From positions 1-57,757 of the forward strand of contig JABAQN010000053.1 in the NCBI GenBank assembly GCA_019187495.1: DNA of 57,757 nucleotides, in the 5' to 3' direction. This document shows, one piece after another, positions 7,427 to 18,290 of the stretch (positions are counted from its first letter, which is position 1; every line of letters begins with the position of its first letter). Origin of the DNA: Steroidobacteraceae bacterium. Its GTDB lineage: Bacteria > Pseudomonadota > Gammaproteobacteria > Steroidobacterales > Steroidobacteraceae. The notes under the pieces were generated by a model. The model had not been told where the DNA came from. It did not search any database and was given only the letters and a program-made list of their open reading frames with translations. The position numbers and the translations under genes are program-made.

Positions 7427-8787
7427 GGTTTCCTGTCCGGTTTGCGAACGAGCAGGCGCTCGGTCAGTGTCACGCCGGTCGTTTCCACCGGTGCGCCGTG
7501 ATCGAGCCGCGGGGCGTAGAGCGCCTTGCGGAGCGCCGCGGCGACCCCTTCCTGGTTTTCCTTCGGGGCGTTGTCCGACGAAGTGACGATGTCGCTCGCG
7601 CGTCCGTTCGCCTTGACCGTGAATTTCGCGAGCACGACGTACTCCTCGAAATCGTCGATGTCGCCGCCCGTGAAGCGCGTGATCGACGCCGACGGCGGCT
7701 TGTAGCGCAACAGGCGCGGTGCTTCGACCAGTTTCGTGTCGCCGGCCGTGGCGAGCGCATCCCAGGCCTTGCGATACGCGTCGAGTGCGCCGCGGTTGTC
7801 GCCCTCGGTCAGGTACCAGTCACCCGTATCCACGAGCGTGCCGCCGAGCAGCGCCGGCACGGGTGGCGTCGCCCGTTTTGCCGCCTCGAGCGCCAGCTGC
7901 AGCGCGCGTTCGCCCTCCGGATGCAGCCGGGTCGGTGTCTGGCCCGCGCCGGGATTGGTGCTGAACAATACGGGGTCGGTGGACGTCGATTCCTGCGTGA
8001 CCTCGGGCCCGTACAGATATTCGAGGCGATACGCGCGCGCGATGCCGCGCAGCGGCTCGACCGTCGCCACGCTGCCGCGGCCCGACGTGGCCTCGGCGAG
8101 CCGCAATGCGCGCAGTTGTTCCGTGCGGGCGGTCGTGTAGCGGCCGACGTACTCGTACCAGCGCGCGAGGTAATCGTATGCCGCGAGCATCCGGCGATCG
8201 TTCCTGCCGTAGGCGGTCTCGGCGATGCGGAACGCGTACTGGTGCTCGCGCTCGGCATCCTCCAGCCGATTCTGCGCGACGTACACATCGATGAGCGCCT
8301 TGACGAAATCGAGCTGGTCGAAGTTGTAGAGACCCTCGACATTGCGCGACAGGTCGACGGCGCGCTTCAGGGTGTCGGCGGCGGGCCCGGGTTGATCCGT
8401 GCGCGCGTAGGTGATGCCGAGTCCCTGCAGCGGCCGCAGCCGCGCGCGGTCGGTGGCCGGGGCAACACCGTCGAGGATCGACAGTGCACGGCGATAGGCC
8501 TCTTCGGCGGCCTTGAAGTTGCCGAGCCGCAGTTGCGTGGTGCCGACGTTGGCGAGGGGATTGGCGAGCGCGCGGTCCTTCGCGCCGTATTGTTCTTCGG
8601 TGCTGGCGACGAGCCGTTCGGCCACCGGCAGCGCCGCCGCGTACTGCCCCGCGTCGAACAATCCCCGGAACTCCGTGTAGATCGCGACGCGCTCATCGTC
8701 GGTCACCGCCCGCAGCGGCAAGGCCGCGAGGGCGGCGAGCGCGGCCAGCACCCAGGGCACGGCGCCGCATCGTCGCGTGTTTCGCAT
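7423..8787 (-). CDS. Exported TPR-repeat protein with TonB-like C-terminal domain
   Basis: About 454 residues. The chosen ATG at 8787 gives a clean signal peptide (MRNTRR followed by an Ala/Leu-rich core ending LPLRA) and has an AAGG nine bases upstream; ATG codons at 8814 and 8805 are alternatives. Residues about 35-320 contain tetratricopeptide-type helical pairs. The final ~75 residues (LAKFTVKANGRASDI... to ...ERLLVRKP) look like the C-terminal domain of energy transducer TonB proteins, but there is no N-terminal TonB helix or proline-rich spacer. It is convergent with the lipoprotein of the vWA/MotA operon (4-base overlap), so a shared envelope role is possible but unproven. Confidence 0.75.
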   Translation of the reverse strand: MRNTRRCGAVPWVLAALAALAALPLRAVTDDERVAIYTEFRGLFDAGQYAAALPVAERLVASTEEQYGAKDRALANPLANVGTTQLRLGNFKAAEEAYRRALSILDGVAPATDRARLRPLQGLGITYARTDQPGPAADTLKRAVDLSRNVEGLYNFDQLDFVKALIDVYVAQNRLEDAEREHQYAFRIAETAYGRNDRRMLAAYDYLARWYEYVGRYTTARTEQLRALRLAEATSGRGSVATVEPLRGIARAYRLEYLYGPEVTQESTSTDPVLFSTNPGAGQTPTRLHPEGERALQLALEAAKRATPPVPALLGGTLVDTGDWYLTEGDNRGALDAYRKAWDALATAGDTKLVEAPRLLRYKPPSASITRFTGGDIDDFEEYVVLAKFTVKANGRASDIVTSSDNAPKENQEGVAAALRKALYAPRLDHGAPVETTGVTLTERLLVRKPDRKP

Positions 8788-8841
8788 GACCTTCGCGCTG
8801 CGCATCGCAGGCACGATATCATCCCTGCGGGGGAGCGGCTA

Positions 8842-9528
8842 ATGAACGACAACGGGAAGGTCGCGCTGGTCGCGGGCGCCAGCGGACTCGTCGGCCAGGA
8901 ACTCGTGGCGACATTGTGCGATGCGCCGGAGTACACGCGCGTGATTGCCGTGACGCGGCGTCCCTTCCTCAGGAGCCTTCCGAAGGTCGCGAACCGCATC
9001 GTGCGCTTCGACGCCCTCGAGGCGCAGCTGCGCGGCATGACGTGCGACGAGGCGTTCTGCTGCCTCGGCACGACGATCGCGGCGGCAGGTTCCGAGGCGG
9101 CCTTCCGCGCGGTCGACCACGATCTCGTGCTCGCGTTCGCGCGCGCCGCGCGCGCGGCCGGAGCGCGCCGCTTCACACTGGTCTCGTCGGTCGGCGCCGA
9201 CGCGGGTGGCCGTACGTTCTACCTGCGCGTAAAGGGCGAGACCGAGGCCGCCGTGATGACGATCGGCTTTCCGGCGCTCGACATCATGCAGCCGGGCCTG
9301 CTGCTCGGTTCGCGGCGGGAGTGGCGGCCGGCCGAGTTCGTGCTGCAGTGGACACTGCCCGCCGTCGGCCCGCTGATGATCGGGCGTGCGCAGGCCTGGC
9401 GCCCCGTTCGCGCCGGGACGCTGGCCCGCGCGATGGTCGGCGCGGCGCGCTCGGGAAGGCGCGGTGTCATGCGCTTCACCTGGCCCGCGATCCGCCAGCT
9501 CGCGGGCGGCGTCGAGGCCGGCGGCTGA
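8842..9528 (+). CDS. NAD(P)-binding Rossmann protein, atypical-SDR / HTATIP2-like
   Basis: 228 residues. The Rossmann nucleotide motif GASGLVG is near residue 12, and the SSVGAD segment at about residue 115 is followed by a YLRVKGETE stretch containing the Tyr-x-x-x-Lys-like pair of extended/atypical SDRs. The frame stays open far upstream, but ATG 8842 gives the expected N-terminus directly before the nucleotide motif. Members of this family resemble human HTATIP2/TIP30 and are usually annotated as NAD(P)H-binding or dehydratase-like proteins; the substrate is unknown. It is divergent from the TPR gene (54 bases) and ends back-to-back with the convergent VanZ-like gene. Confidence 0.8.
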   Translation: MNDNGKVALVAGASGLVGQELVATLCDAPEYTRVIAVTRRPFLRSLPKVANRIVRFDALEAQLRGMTCDEAFCCLGTTIAAAGSEAAFRAVDHDLVLAFARAARAAGARRFTLVSSVGADAGGRTFYLRVKGETEAAVMTIGFPALDIMQPGLLLGSRREWRPAEFVLQWTLPAVGPLMIGRAQAWRPVRAGTLARAMVGAARSGRRGVMRFTWPAIRQLAGGVEAGG

Positions 9529-10644
9529 TCAGCGATTGATCACGTGTGGTGCGGGCGAGTGGTGCAGCACGCGCCCCGCATGCACGAGAAACCCGGCGAC
9601 GATCGCGAACAGGCCGACTGTGGGCCCGGCGAGCAGCGCGACGCCGACGGCGTAGGCAAACGTCGTCGCGAGCAGCGACACGCCGCCGACCGCCGCGAGC
9701 CACAGCGCGCCGACGATGACGAAGGCCCGTCCGAGGAAGGTCACCGCATCGGTCCAGGGCTGCGGCGGCGGAAACGCGAGTTGCAACGCGAACGCGAGCG
9801 TCACCATGGCGAGCGTGAGGCGAAAGGCGCGCGCACGCGTGATGCCACGCAACCAGGCGGCCGAGGGAATCGCGAGCGCGGCGGCGATGCACTCGTCGAG
9901 CGTGAGCCATTGGGCGACGAACACGACGCGCAGCAGGAGCGACAGTACGGCGATGGCGAGGAACACGCGCGCATAACTCGCCGGTACGACGAGCCGGCGG
10001 ACCGCCGCGGCGACGATCAGGTAGCCGGCAAGGAACGCGAAGATCGCCACGCCGTTGTGGTCGAGGTTGCGCAGCGGCTGCATGCCGGACCAGGCATGGC
10101 CCTGGTTGAGCCGCGGCATGAAGGGCACCGCGTGCATCGCGAACCACAACGCGAGCAGCACGAGCGCGATCGGTTCGGGCCGCGCGTGGCGCAGTGCGAG
10201 CGCGCGCAGCGGCAGGGGCCGGCGACGCAGTGCCGCACCGACGAGCGCGCCCAGCGCGCCGCCGGTCGTATTCATCGCCACATCGACGAGATTGGGCACC
10301 CGGGTCCGCGTCATGTGCTGCAACACCTCGATCGTGCAGGACAGCGCGCCCGCCAGCGCGATCGCGCCGATCCAGGCGGCCACCCGACCCCAGCGCGGCG
10401 GCGCGAGCCACGCGAGCAGCGCGCCGAGCGGCAGGTAGGACAACAGGTTGCCGGCGCGATCGGCGCGCGCGGAATAGCCCCAGGGCAGCAACCCCTCGGG
10501 CCCCGAGCGCCAGGCGGCGGCGAAGCGCGCCAGGTCGAAGCGGAACGGAAAGAACGACGCGTAGACGATGAGCGCGATCGTCAGCGCGAGCAGCCACGCG
10601 GCGAGGCGTCGCGATTCGTCACGGTTGAACGCGTCGTGGGGCAC
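9529..10644 (-). CDS. VanZ-like family membrane protein
   Basis: 371 residues. The N-terminal ~130 residues match VanZ-like proteins: a first helix with YASFFPFRF, then RAGNLLSYLPLGALLAWL, then a polar SCTIEVLQ segment and VPNLVDVAMNTTGG. The remainder adds further hydrophobic helices that are not part of the basic VanZ unit, giving about nine to ten helices in total. The start is probably GTG at 10644. VanZ homologues are linked to glycopeptide tolerance in some Gram-positives, but in proteobacteria the role is unknown. The stop abuts the stop of the Rossmann gene with no spacer. Confidence 0.8.
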   Translation of the reverse strand: MPHDAFNRDESRRLAAWLLALTIALIVYASFFPFRFDLARFAAAWRSGPEGLLPWGYSARADRAGNLLSYLPLGALLAWLAPPRWGRVAAWIGAIALAGALSCTIEVLQHMTRTRVPNLVDVAMNTTGGALGALVGAALRRRPLPLRALALRHARPEPIALVLLALWFAMHAVPFMPRLNQGHAWSGMQPLRNLDHNGVAIFAFLAGYLIVAAAVRRLVVPASYARVFLAIAVLSLLLRVVFVAQWLTLDECIAAALAIPSAAWLRGITRARAFRLTLAMVTLAFALQLAFPPPQPWTDAVTFLGRAFVIVGALWLAAVGGVSLLATTFAYAVGVALLAGPTVGLFAIVAGFLVHAGRVLHHSPAPHVINR

Positions 10645-10735
10645 GACGCAAGCATAGCGTGATGTATTTCACATCTGCCCGAATCGTGACCGGGGCCACG
10701 CCTGCGGGCCGGCGAATTTCGTTAAATTCGCCCGC

Positions 10736-13296
<2,561 letters not shown>

Positions 13297-13297
<1 letters not shown>

Positions 13298-13836
13298 TGT
13301 TCCGGCGGCGCGCGCGCGCATTGCCCGCCCTGCTCGCCGTGCTGGGGCTCGCGGCGTGCGCGAGCGCGCCTCCCGTCCCCGCGCCCGCGACGCGCGAGCC
13401 GATTGCCGCGGTCCCGCCACGGCAGACATCCGCTCCACCCGCGATCCTGCGTGCGGCCGAAGCGGAAGTGGGAGCACCTTATCGCTACGGCGGAACGGGA
13501 CCGCAGGGCTTCGATTGCAGCGGGCTCACGCAGTTCGCCTATCGATCGGCCGGCATCGCGATTCCGCGAACGGCCGCCGCGCAGCGTCGCGCCTCGCAGC
13601 CCGTGCCACGCGACGCGTTGCAGCCGGGCGATCTCGTGTTCTTTGCCTCGGGCCGCGACGGCGTCGACCATGTGGGCGTCTATGCGGGCGGCGGGCGATT
13701 CGTCCATGCCCCCGCAAGTGGGCGCGTCGTCTCATTCGGCTATCTCGACGATCCCTGGTATGCCGCTCGCTTCGTGGGCGCCGGGCGATTCTGGCCGGAC
13801 GACCCGAAGCCGCAGACTCGCGCCGCCGCGCCGTGA
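13297..13836 (+). CDS. NlpC/P60-family lipoprotein (cell-wall endopeptidase)
   Basis: 179 residues. The lipoprotein signal ends in a LAAC lipobox (Cys about residue 20), followed by a Pro/Ala-rich linker and an NlpC/P60 catalytic domain from about residue 48. The catalytic Cys is in DCSG (C74), the His in DHVGVY (H125), and the third polar residue is H137 in FVHAP. The family cleaves D-Glu-diaminopimelate bonds in peptidoglycan stems. The length fits the Spr/MepS-like short class. The start is fixed by the one-base overlap with the preceding GGDEF-EAL gene and by the signal peptide. It is probably co-transcribed with that gene, which would couple wall remodelling to c-di-GMP signalling; this is inference. 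Confidence 0.88.
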
Positions 13837-13849
13837 TACGTTCGGTGGC

Positions 13850-14617
13850 ATGAGCCGCCTGTTGCCGTTGATTGCCGCCCTGGTACTCGTCCCGATGACT
13901 GCAATCCACGCCGCCGATGCGCCGACCGTGCTGATAACCGGCGCGAACCGGGGCATCGGGCTCGAGCTCGCGCGCCAGTACGCCGCGCGCGACTGGCACG
14001 TGATCGCGACCGCGCGCCGGCCGGCGCAGGCCGCCGCGCTCGCACAGCTCGCCGCCACCCACCCGCGGGTCGCGATCGAGACGCTCGACGTGACCGACCC
14101 CGAGGCGATCGCGGCGCTCGCCGAAAAGTACCAGGGCAGGCCGATCGATGTGCTGATCAACAACGCGGGCATCATCGGCAAGCGGAACCAGCCGCTCGGC
14201 AGGCTCGACTACGACGATTACCGGCGAGTGCTCGAGACGAACACGATCGCGCCGCTGCGCATCACCGAGGCATTGCTCCCGAATATCGCGGCGAGTACGC
14301 AGAAGAAGATCGTGACCCTCTCCTCGAGCGAGGGATCCATCACGGAGGTCGACTCGCCGCGCGCCTACTGGTACCGGTCGAGCAAGGCGGCCGTGAACAT
14401 GTTGATGCGCAATCTCGCTTTCGATGTGCGGGCACGCGGCATCTCGGTCGCACTCGTGAATCCGGGGCCCGTGGATACCGACATGATGAAGGGCGTGCCG
14501 ATGCCGCTTCAGAAGCCATCCGATGCAGTCGCGAAAGTGATCGCGATCATCGATCGCGTGACGCCCGAAACCACGGGGCGCTTCTGGGATCACCAGGGCG
14601 GCGAACTGCCCTGGTAG
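13850..14617 (+). CDS. Short-chain dehydrogenase with an apparent signal peptide
   Basis: 255 residues. The SDR features are the TGANRGIG cofactor loop (about residue 30), NNAG (about 104), a serine in the SSSEGS strand and the catalytic YRSSK (about 178-182). Before the Rossmann domain there is a clear export-type leader, MSRLLPLIAALVLVPM followed by an AIHA cleavage-like site, which is unusual for this cytosolic family. The start at 13850 follows the previous gene by 13 bases. A later start is not attractive because the cofactor-binding strand begins immediately after the leader. Either the enzyme is exported or membrane-tethered, or the leader is decorative; sequence alone cannot decide. 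Confidence 0.82.
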   Translation: MSRLLPLIAALVLVPMTAIHAADAPTVLITGANRGIGLELARQYAARDWHVIATARRPAQAAALAQLAATHPRVAIETLDVTDPEAIAALAEKYQGRPIDVLINNAGIIGKRNQPLGRLDYDDYRRVLETNTIAPLRITEALLPNIAASTQKKIVTLSSSEGSITEVDSPRAYWYRSSKAAVNMLMRNLAFDVRARGISVALVNPGPVDTDMMKGVPMPLQKPSDAVAKVIAIIDRVTPETTGRFWDHQGGELPW

Positions 14618-14721
14618 GCCGGGCGGCGCGCGTTATGTCGTAACCGCGCCGCCGCGGCGGTTCACTCCGGCGTCAGTCTGCGAACGAACGCACGGATTCG
14701 GCACGCCGGCGTCCGCCGCGC

Positions 14722-14750
14722 TTGACGGTGTGCGGCGACACTTCCAGACT
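14722..14750 (+). promoter_or_regulatory. Candidate sigma-70 promoter of the c-di-GMP riboswitch transcript
   Basis: TTGACG at 14722-14727 is a good -35. With a 17-base spacer the -10 would be CAGACT (14745-14750), a weak match. Transcription would then start near 14757, just before the riboswitch core, as expected for a leader RNA. The stretch 14618-14721 before it holds nothing else I can recognise. Confidence 0.4.
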
Positions 14751-14759
14751 TTATGTGTG

Positions 14760-14840
14760 ATCAGGGCAAACCCGTCGCGAGGCGGGGACGCAAAGCCACC
14801 GGTCTTCGGCCACGCGCCGAAGACAGCGGGGTTGCCCCGG
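14760..14840 (+). promoter_or_regulatory. Cyclic di-GMP-I riboswitch (GEMM-I)
   Basis: The leader matches the GEMM-I consensus in order: AGGGCAAAC at 14763-14771, a short stem closed by a GCGA (GNRA) tetraloop at 14777-14780, the invariant GGGACGCAAAGCC block (14784-14796) followed by ACCGG, a second stem and AGCGGGGTTGCC (about 14824-14835). The second stem is a perfect 8-bp helix (GTCTTCGG with CCGAAGAC, 14802-14821). The GGGCAA (14764-14769) and TTGCCC (14832-14837) arms pair to close the core. The aptamer binds cyclic di-GMP. Bases 14842-14858 form a further short hairpin (ACGG/CCGT) before the start codon and could belong to the expression platform. Whether the ligand turns the gene on or off is not readable. 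It controls the SPOR-domain gene at 14913. Confidence 0.9.
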
Positions 14841-14912
14841 GACGGTGATCCAGCCGTCGCCGGGCTTCCCCAGGTGCCGCGTCTTCGTGCGCTACGGTCC
14901 GGGGAAACATGA

Positions 14913-16430
14913 ATGCTGGGAACGGCCCAAACCACGACTGATCCGGGTGAATTGCCCGAGCAGTACGTGATCAACCTGTGCGCGTCGACGACACCGATGG
15001 CGCTCGTGCAGCCGAAAGCCGAGGCGCTGCGACGCTTCACTTTTTTCGTCAGCCGCCGGCGTGAGGACGGTCGCGAGCGGTTCCGGCTGCACATGGGCTA
15101 TTTCGGCAGTCCCGAGGAAGCGGAAGAGTGGCTGCCGGTCGTGCGCGAGCTGTATCCCGCCGCGTGGGTCGGTGAAGCGCCCGGCAGGAAATTGCGCGCT
15201 GCCGCGCGTGCGGCGGCCGAAACTGCGGCGGCAGTGCCCGTGCCTGCGGCATCGCCGCCGCCGCGTGCGATCGAGCCTGCGCCGATCGTCGCGCCTGCGC
15301 CGATCGTCGCGCCCGCCCTTCCACGAACGATCGCACCGGTCGCGCCATCCGCACCGGCGCCGCCAGCGGTCGCCGCACTGTCGAACGTGCGCGAGGTCCT
15401 GGCGCAGCTCGACGCGGTCGACGCGCCGCCGGTGGCACCGGCACACACGCTCTATGTGCCGCCGCCGCCGGTCCTTCCAGAACACATTCCCACCGTGCAG
15501 GCGCTGACACCCGCGCCGATGGTCGCGCCGGAGCCGCCTCCCGCGCCGAAGCCGGCGCAGCCGAAAGCGGTTTCGCCGCCCGCAAAGGTGCCCGTCGCCC
15601 CGCAACCCTTGAGCGACACGCAAGTGCTCCGTGTCCTCGAAGAGCACCGGGCGAACGCTGCGGGCGAGGCCGCGGCGCCGACTTCCGACGAGCGCGCGGC
15701 GAACGCTGCCATCGAGATGCTGCGCCCGGAGGACACGCGCACGATGCGGGCACTCAGGGAGGAAGTGCAGCAGAACGCGCCGCTGCAGTTCGCCGTGCAG
15801 CTCAGCTGGTCGGTGACGGCAATCGACGTCGCGAATGTGCCGCCGCTCGCGATCTTCAGTGCCTACACCCTTTACACGGTCGAATCGACGCGCGACGGGC
15901 GCAAGTGGTACGGCCTCCGGCTCGGCTTTTTCAGCGATGCGCTGTCGGCGAAGCAGGTGGCTTATTACGTCCGCTCGGATTTCGCCTCGGTGGCCGTGGT
16001 GCCCGTCACGGCGATCGAGCGGGACAACGCGATGGCGGGCGCGCACGAGCAACCGAAGATCGCGCAGAAGCGGGAGCGCAGGAAGACGGGCGACGAGTTC
16101 AAGCTGTTCGATGTCGATCCCGTGCCCGCGAAACCGGCGCCGAGCGCAGAGGCCGTGCGGGCCCGACTCGCCGAAGCGGCGAAAGCAGGCAAGCGGCCGG
16201 CGGCCGGCGCACGCGCGAAACCGGCACCACGCAGGAAGGCACGCACACTCGAGGAATCGCTCGAGCAGACGCTCGAGATCCTTGGCGCGAGCGATCTCGA
16301 AATCGACAAGGGCCGCGGTGAACTGCTGAACGATTCCGGCGTGCGGCACCTGTCGGTCAAGGTCGACAAGCGCACCTCGACCTTCGCCAAGCTGCTCGAC
16401 CGCCTCTCCGACCGGGTGGGCAAAACCTAG
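14913..16430 (+). CDS. Protein with two SPOR-like domains, under c-di-GMP riboswitch control
   Basis: 505 residues. Residues about 18-85 form a SPOR-like beta-alpha unit (RRFTFFVSRRREDGRERF followed by HMGYFGSPEEAEEWL). A long Ala/Pro-rich linker follows (about 100-220). A second SPOR-like unit lies at about 295-365, containing YTVESTRDGRKWYGLRLGFF. The C-terminal 100 residues are basic and then helical. SPOR domains bind denuded septal peptidoglycan glycans. Here, however, no signal peptide or membrane helix is seen, so these modules may have a cytoplasmic role. The start ATG 14913 has a GGGG purine run 8 bases upstream; ATG 14909 is out of frame. The first stretch also contains a CAST segment of unknown meaning. 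The preceding GEMM-I riboswitch ties expression to c-di-GMP. Confidence 0.8.
   Translation: MLGTAQTTTDPGELPEQYVINLCASTTPMALVQPKAEALRRFTFFVSRRREDGRERFRLHMGYFGSPEEAEEWLPVVRELYPAAWVGEAPGRKLRAAARAAAETAAAVPVPAASPPPRAIEPAPIVAPAPIVAPALPRTIAPVAPSAPAPPAVAALSNVREVLAQLDAVDAPPVAPAHTLYVPPPPVLPEHIPTVQALTPAPMVAPEPPPAPKPAQPKAVSPPAKVPVAPQPLSDTQVLRVLEEHRANAAGEAAAPTSDERAANAAIEMLRPEDTRTMRALREEVQQNAPLQFAVQLSWSVTAIDVANVPPLAIFSAYTLYTVESTRDGRKWYGLRLGFFSDALSAKQVAYYVRSDFASVAVVPVTAIERDNAMAGAHEQPKIAQKRERRKTGDEFKLFDVDPVPAKPAPSAEAVRARLAEAAKAGKRPAAGARAKPAPRRKARTLEESLEQTLEILGASDLEIDKGRGELLNDSGVRHLSVKVDKRTSTFAKLLDRLSDRVGKT
15276..15311 (+). repeat. Two perfect copies of an 18-bp in-frame unit
   Basis: An 18-base unit encoding PAPIVA is repeated twice without change inside the proline-rich linker of the SPOR protein. 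This suggests the linker varies in length by slippage or recombination. Confidence 0.8.
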
Positions 16431-16440
16431 CCGCCGACCG

Positions 16441-16743
16441 TCAGCCCTTTTTGAACAGCTCCTCGAGCGCGGCCCTGGAGCGCTCCACTTCCGCCGTGTT
16501 CCGCGGCACGAAGGCTTTCTCCCGCGGCTTGAAGTGATCGCAGAAGTTCGCGTGCTCCTTGTCGCGCACTTCCTCCGCGGTCGGTTCACGGCAGTGCTTC
16601 GCGACGCGCGTGTCGTACTCCACGCACAGCCTGCAGACGTGCAGCTGCGCGCGGCACGCGGGGCATTCGTCGAGCCGCAGCAGTGGCAGCGACAGCGCCG
16701 CGAGCGACGCGCCGCATTTCCAGCACACGAGATCGTGGGCCAT
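16441..16743 (-). CDS. Small zinc-ribbon protein
   Basis: 100 residues from ATG 16743; the frame runs 23 codons further but the natural start is MAHDLVCWKC. It has CWKCG and CPAC pairs (a zinc ribbon), then CRLC and a later HCREP...CDHF group that may form a second metal site. Lys- and Glu-rich helices make up the C-terminus. No catalytic domain is visible. It is divergent from the homospermidine synthase gene with a 53-base gap, so the two share a promoter region. A function in nucleic-acid or protein binding is possible, but none is known to me. Confidence 0.78.
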   Translation of the reverse strand: MAHDLVCWKCGASLAALSLPLLRLDECPACRAQLHVCRLCVEYDTRVAKHCREPTAEEVRDKEHANFCDHFKPREKAFVPRNTAEVERSRAALEELFKKG

Positions 16744-16796
16744 CGTGGCACTGTACCAAGGTCGCGGAGTGAGCGCTCGCGGGCTAACATCCCCGG

Positions 16797-18254
16797 ATGA
16801 CAAGGGGAGCACAGTCGGCGACAGCGATCGCAGTACGTGATGCCGTGCCTTTTGCGGGCCGCATCGTCATGGTGGGTTGCGGCAGCATCGGCCAGGCGAT
16901 CCTGCCGCTCCTGCGCAGGCACATCGCGCTCGGGCCCGATGCGCTCATCGTGCTGGCCGCCGACGAGGTGGGCCGCGGTGTCGCCTACGAGAACGGCGCG
17001 CCGTTCTTCTATGCGCACCTGAAGCCGCGCAGCTTCCGTCGCCTGCTGGCGCGCCACGTGCGCGCCGGCGATCTGCTGCTGAATTTGTCGGTCGACGTCG
17101 CGAGCCTCGACCTCGTGCGCTTCGCCGCCGAGCGCGGCGCACTCTACGTCGACACCTCGATCGAACCCTGGCCTGGCGTGTTCGACAATCCGATGCTCGA
17201 TCCGCGCCAGCGCACGAATTTCCTGACACGCTTCCGGGCGCTCGCGCTCGCGCGCGAACTCGGCCCGCAATCGCCGACCGCGGTCGTCGACCACGGTGCG
17301 AACCCGGGGCTCGTTTCGCACTTCGTCAAGCGCGCGCTGCTCGACCTGCGCCGCGCATTGCGCAGCGAAGGCGAGCCGCCGCGCACGCGCGAGGAATGGG
17401 CGACACTCGCGCGCGATCTCGGTGTCACGACGATCCAGATCTCCGAGCGCGACACGCAGGCGAGCGACCGGCCGAAGCGGCCGGGCGAATTCGTCAACAC
17501 CTGGTCGATCGACGGCATCCTCGACGAATCGGTCCAGCCGTCCGAGATCTCGTTTGGCACCGCCGAGAAGCACCGGCCGCGCGGCTCGCAGTACCACCGG
17601 CGCGACTCGGGGACGCTGTTCCTCGACCGGCCGGGCGCGGCGACCTTCGCGCGCAGCTGGACTCCATCCGTCGGTGGCTTCCAGGGCCTGATGATGTCGC
17701 ACGACGAGGTGTTCTCGATCGGTGATTTCCTGTCGCTGCGTGCGGGCGGCAAGTTCACGTACCGGCCGAGCGTGATGTTTGTCTACCATCCCTGCGACGA
17801 CGCAATGCTGTCGGTACTCGAACTCGAAGGGCGCGGCTGGCAGCCGCAGGAGCAGCGGCGACGGCTCGGCACCGACATCGTGACGGGCATGGACGAGCTC
17901 GGTGTGCTGCTCGCGGGGCACGCGCGCAACGCGTACTGGTACGGCTCGCAGCTCACGATCGAGGAATCGCGACGCCATGTGGCGTACGTCAACGCGACGA
18001 CGCTGCAAGTCGCCGCGGGCGCGCTGGCCGCCGTCGTCTGGGCGATCCGCAATCCGTGCCGCGGCGTCGTCGAACCCGAAGATCTCGATTTCGAGGATTG
18101 CCTCGCGACGGCCGTGCCCTACCTCGGACGGATGGCCGGCGAGTTCACGACCTGGACGCCGCTGCAGGGCCGCGGCGAGCTGTTCGAAGAGCGCCTCGAC
18201 GCCGACATGCCGTGGCAGCTGCAGAATGTGCGCAGCCGGCAGTGGCGGGGCTAG
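16797..18254 (+). CDS. hss: Homospermidine synthase
   Basis: 485 residues. The N-terminal Rossmann motif reads IVMVGCGSIGQAILPLL (about residues 22-38). The remainder follows bacterial homospermidine synthases of the saccharopine-dehydrogenase-like superfamily: DTSIEPWPG, VVDHGANPGLVSHF, NTWSIDGILDES and a conserved HDEVFSIGDFLS segment. The enzyme uses NAD+ to join putrescine (or spermidine) aminobutyl groups into sym-homospermidine in the cytoplasm. Length (about 475-490) matches the family. ATG 16797 is used; a later start near residue 15 is possible. The gene ends before a strong inverted repeat shared with the convergent Hsp20 genes. Confidence 0.9.
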   Translation: MTRGAQSATAIAVRDAVPFAGRIVMVGCGSIGQAILPLLRRHIALGPDALIVLAADEVGRGVAYENGAPFFYAHLKPRSFRRLLARHVRAGDLLLNLSVDVASLDLVRFAAERGALYVDTSIEPWPGVFDNPMLDPRQRTNFLTRFRALALARELGPQSPTAVVDHGANPGLVSHFVKRALLDLRRALRSEGEPPRTREEWATLARDLGVTTIQISERDTQASDRPKRPGEFVNTWSIDGILDESVQPSEISFGTAEKHRPRGSQYHRRDSGTLFLDRPGAATFARSWTPSVGGFQGLMMSHDEVFSIGDFLSLRAGGKFTYRPSVMFVYHPCDDAMLSVLELEGRGWQPQEQRRRLGTDIVTGMDELGVLLAGHARNAYWYGSQLTIEESRRHVAYVNATTLQVAAGALAAVVWAIRNPCRGVVEPEDLDFEDCLATAVPYLGRMAGEFTTWTPLQGRGELFEERLDADMPWQLQNVRSRQWRG

Positions 18255-18290
18255 GGGCGAGCCCCGGGTCGCGCACGTGTGCCGGGCCAT

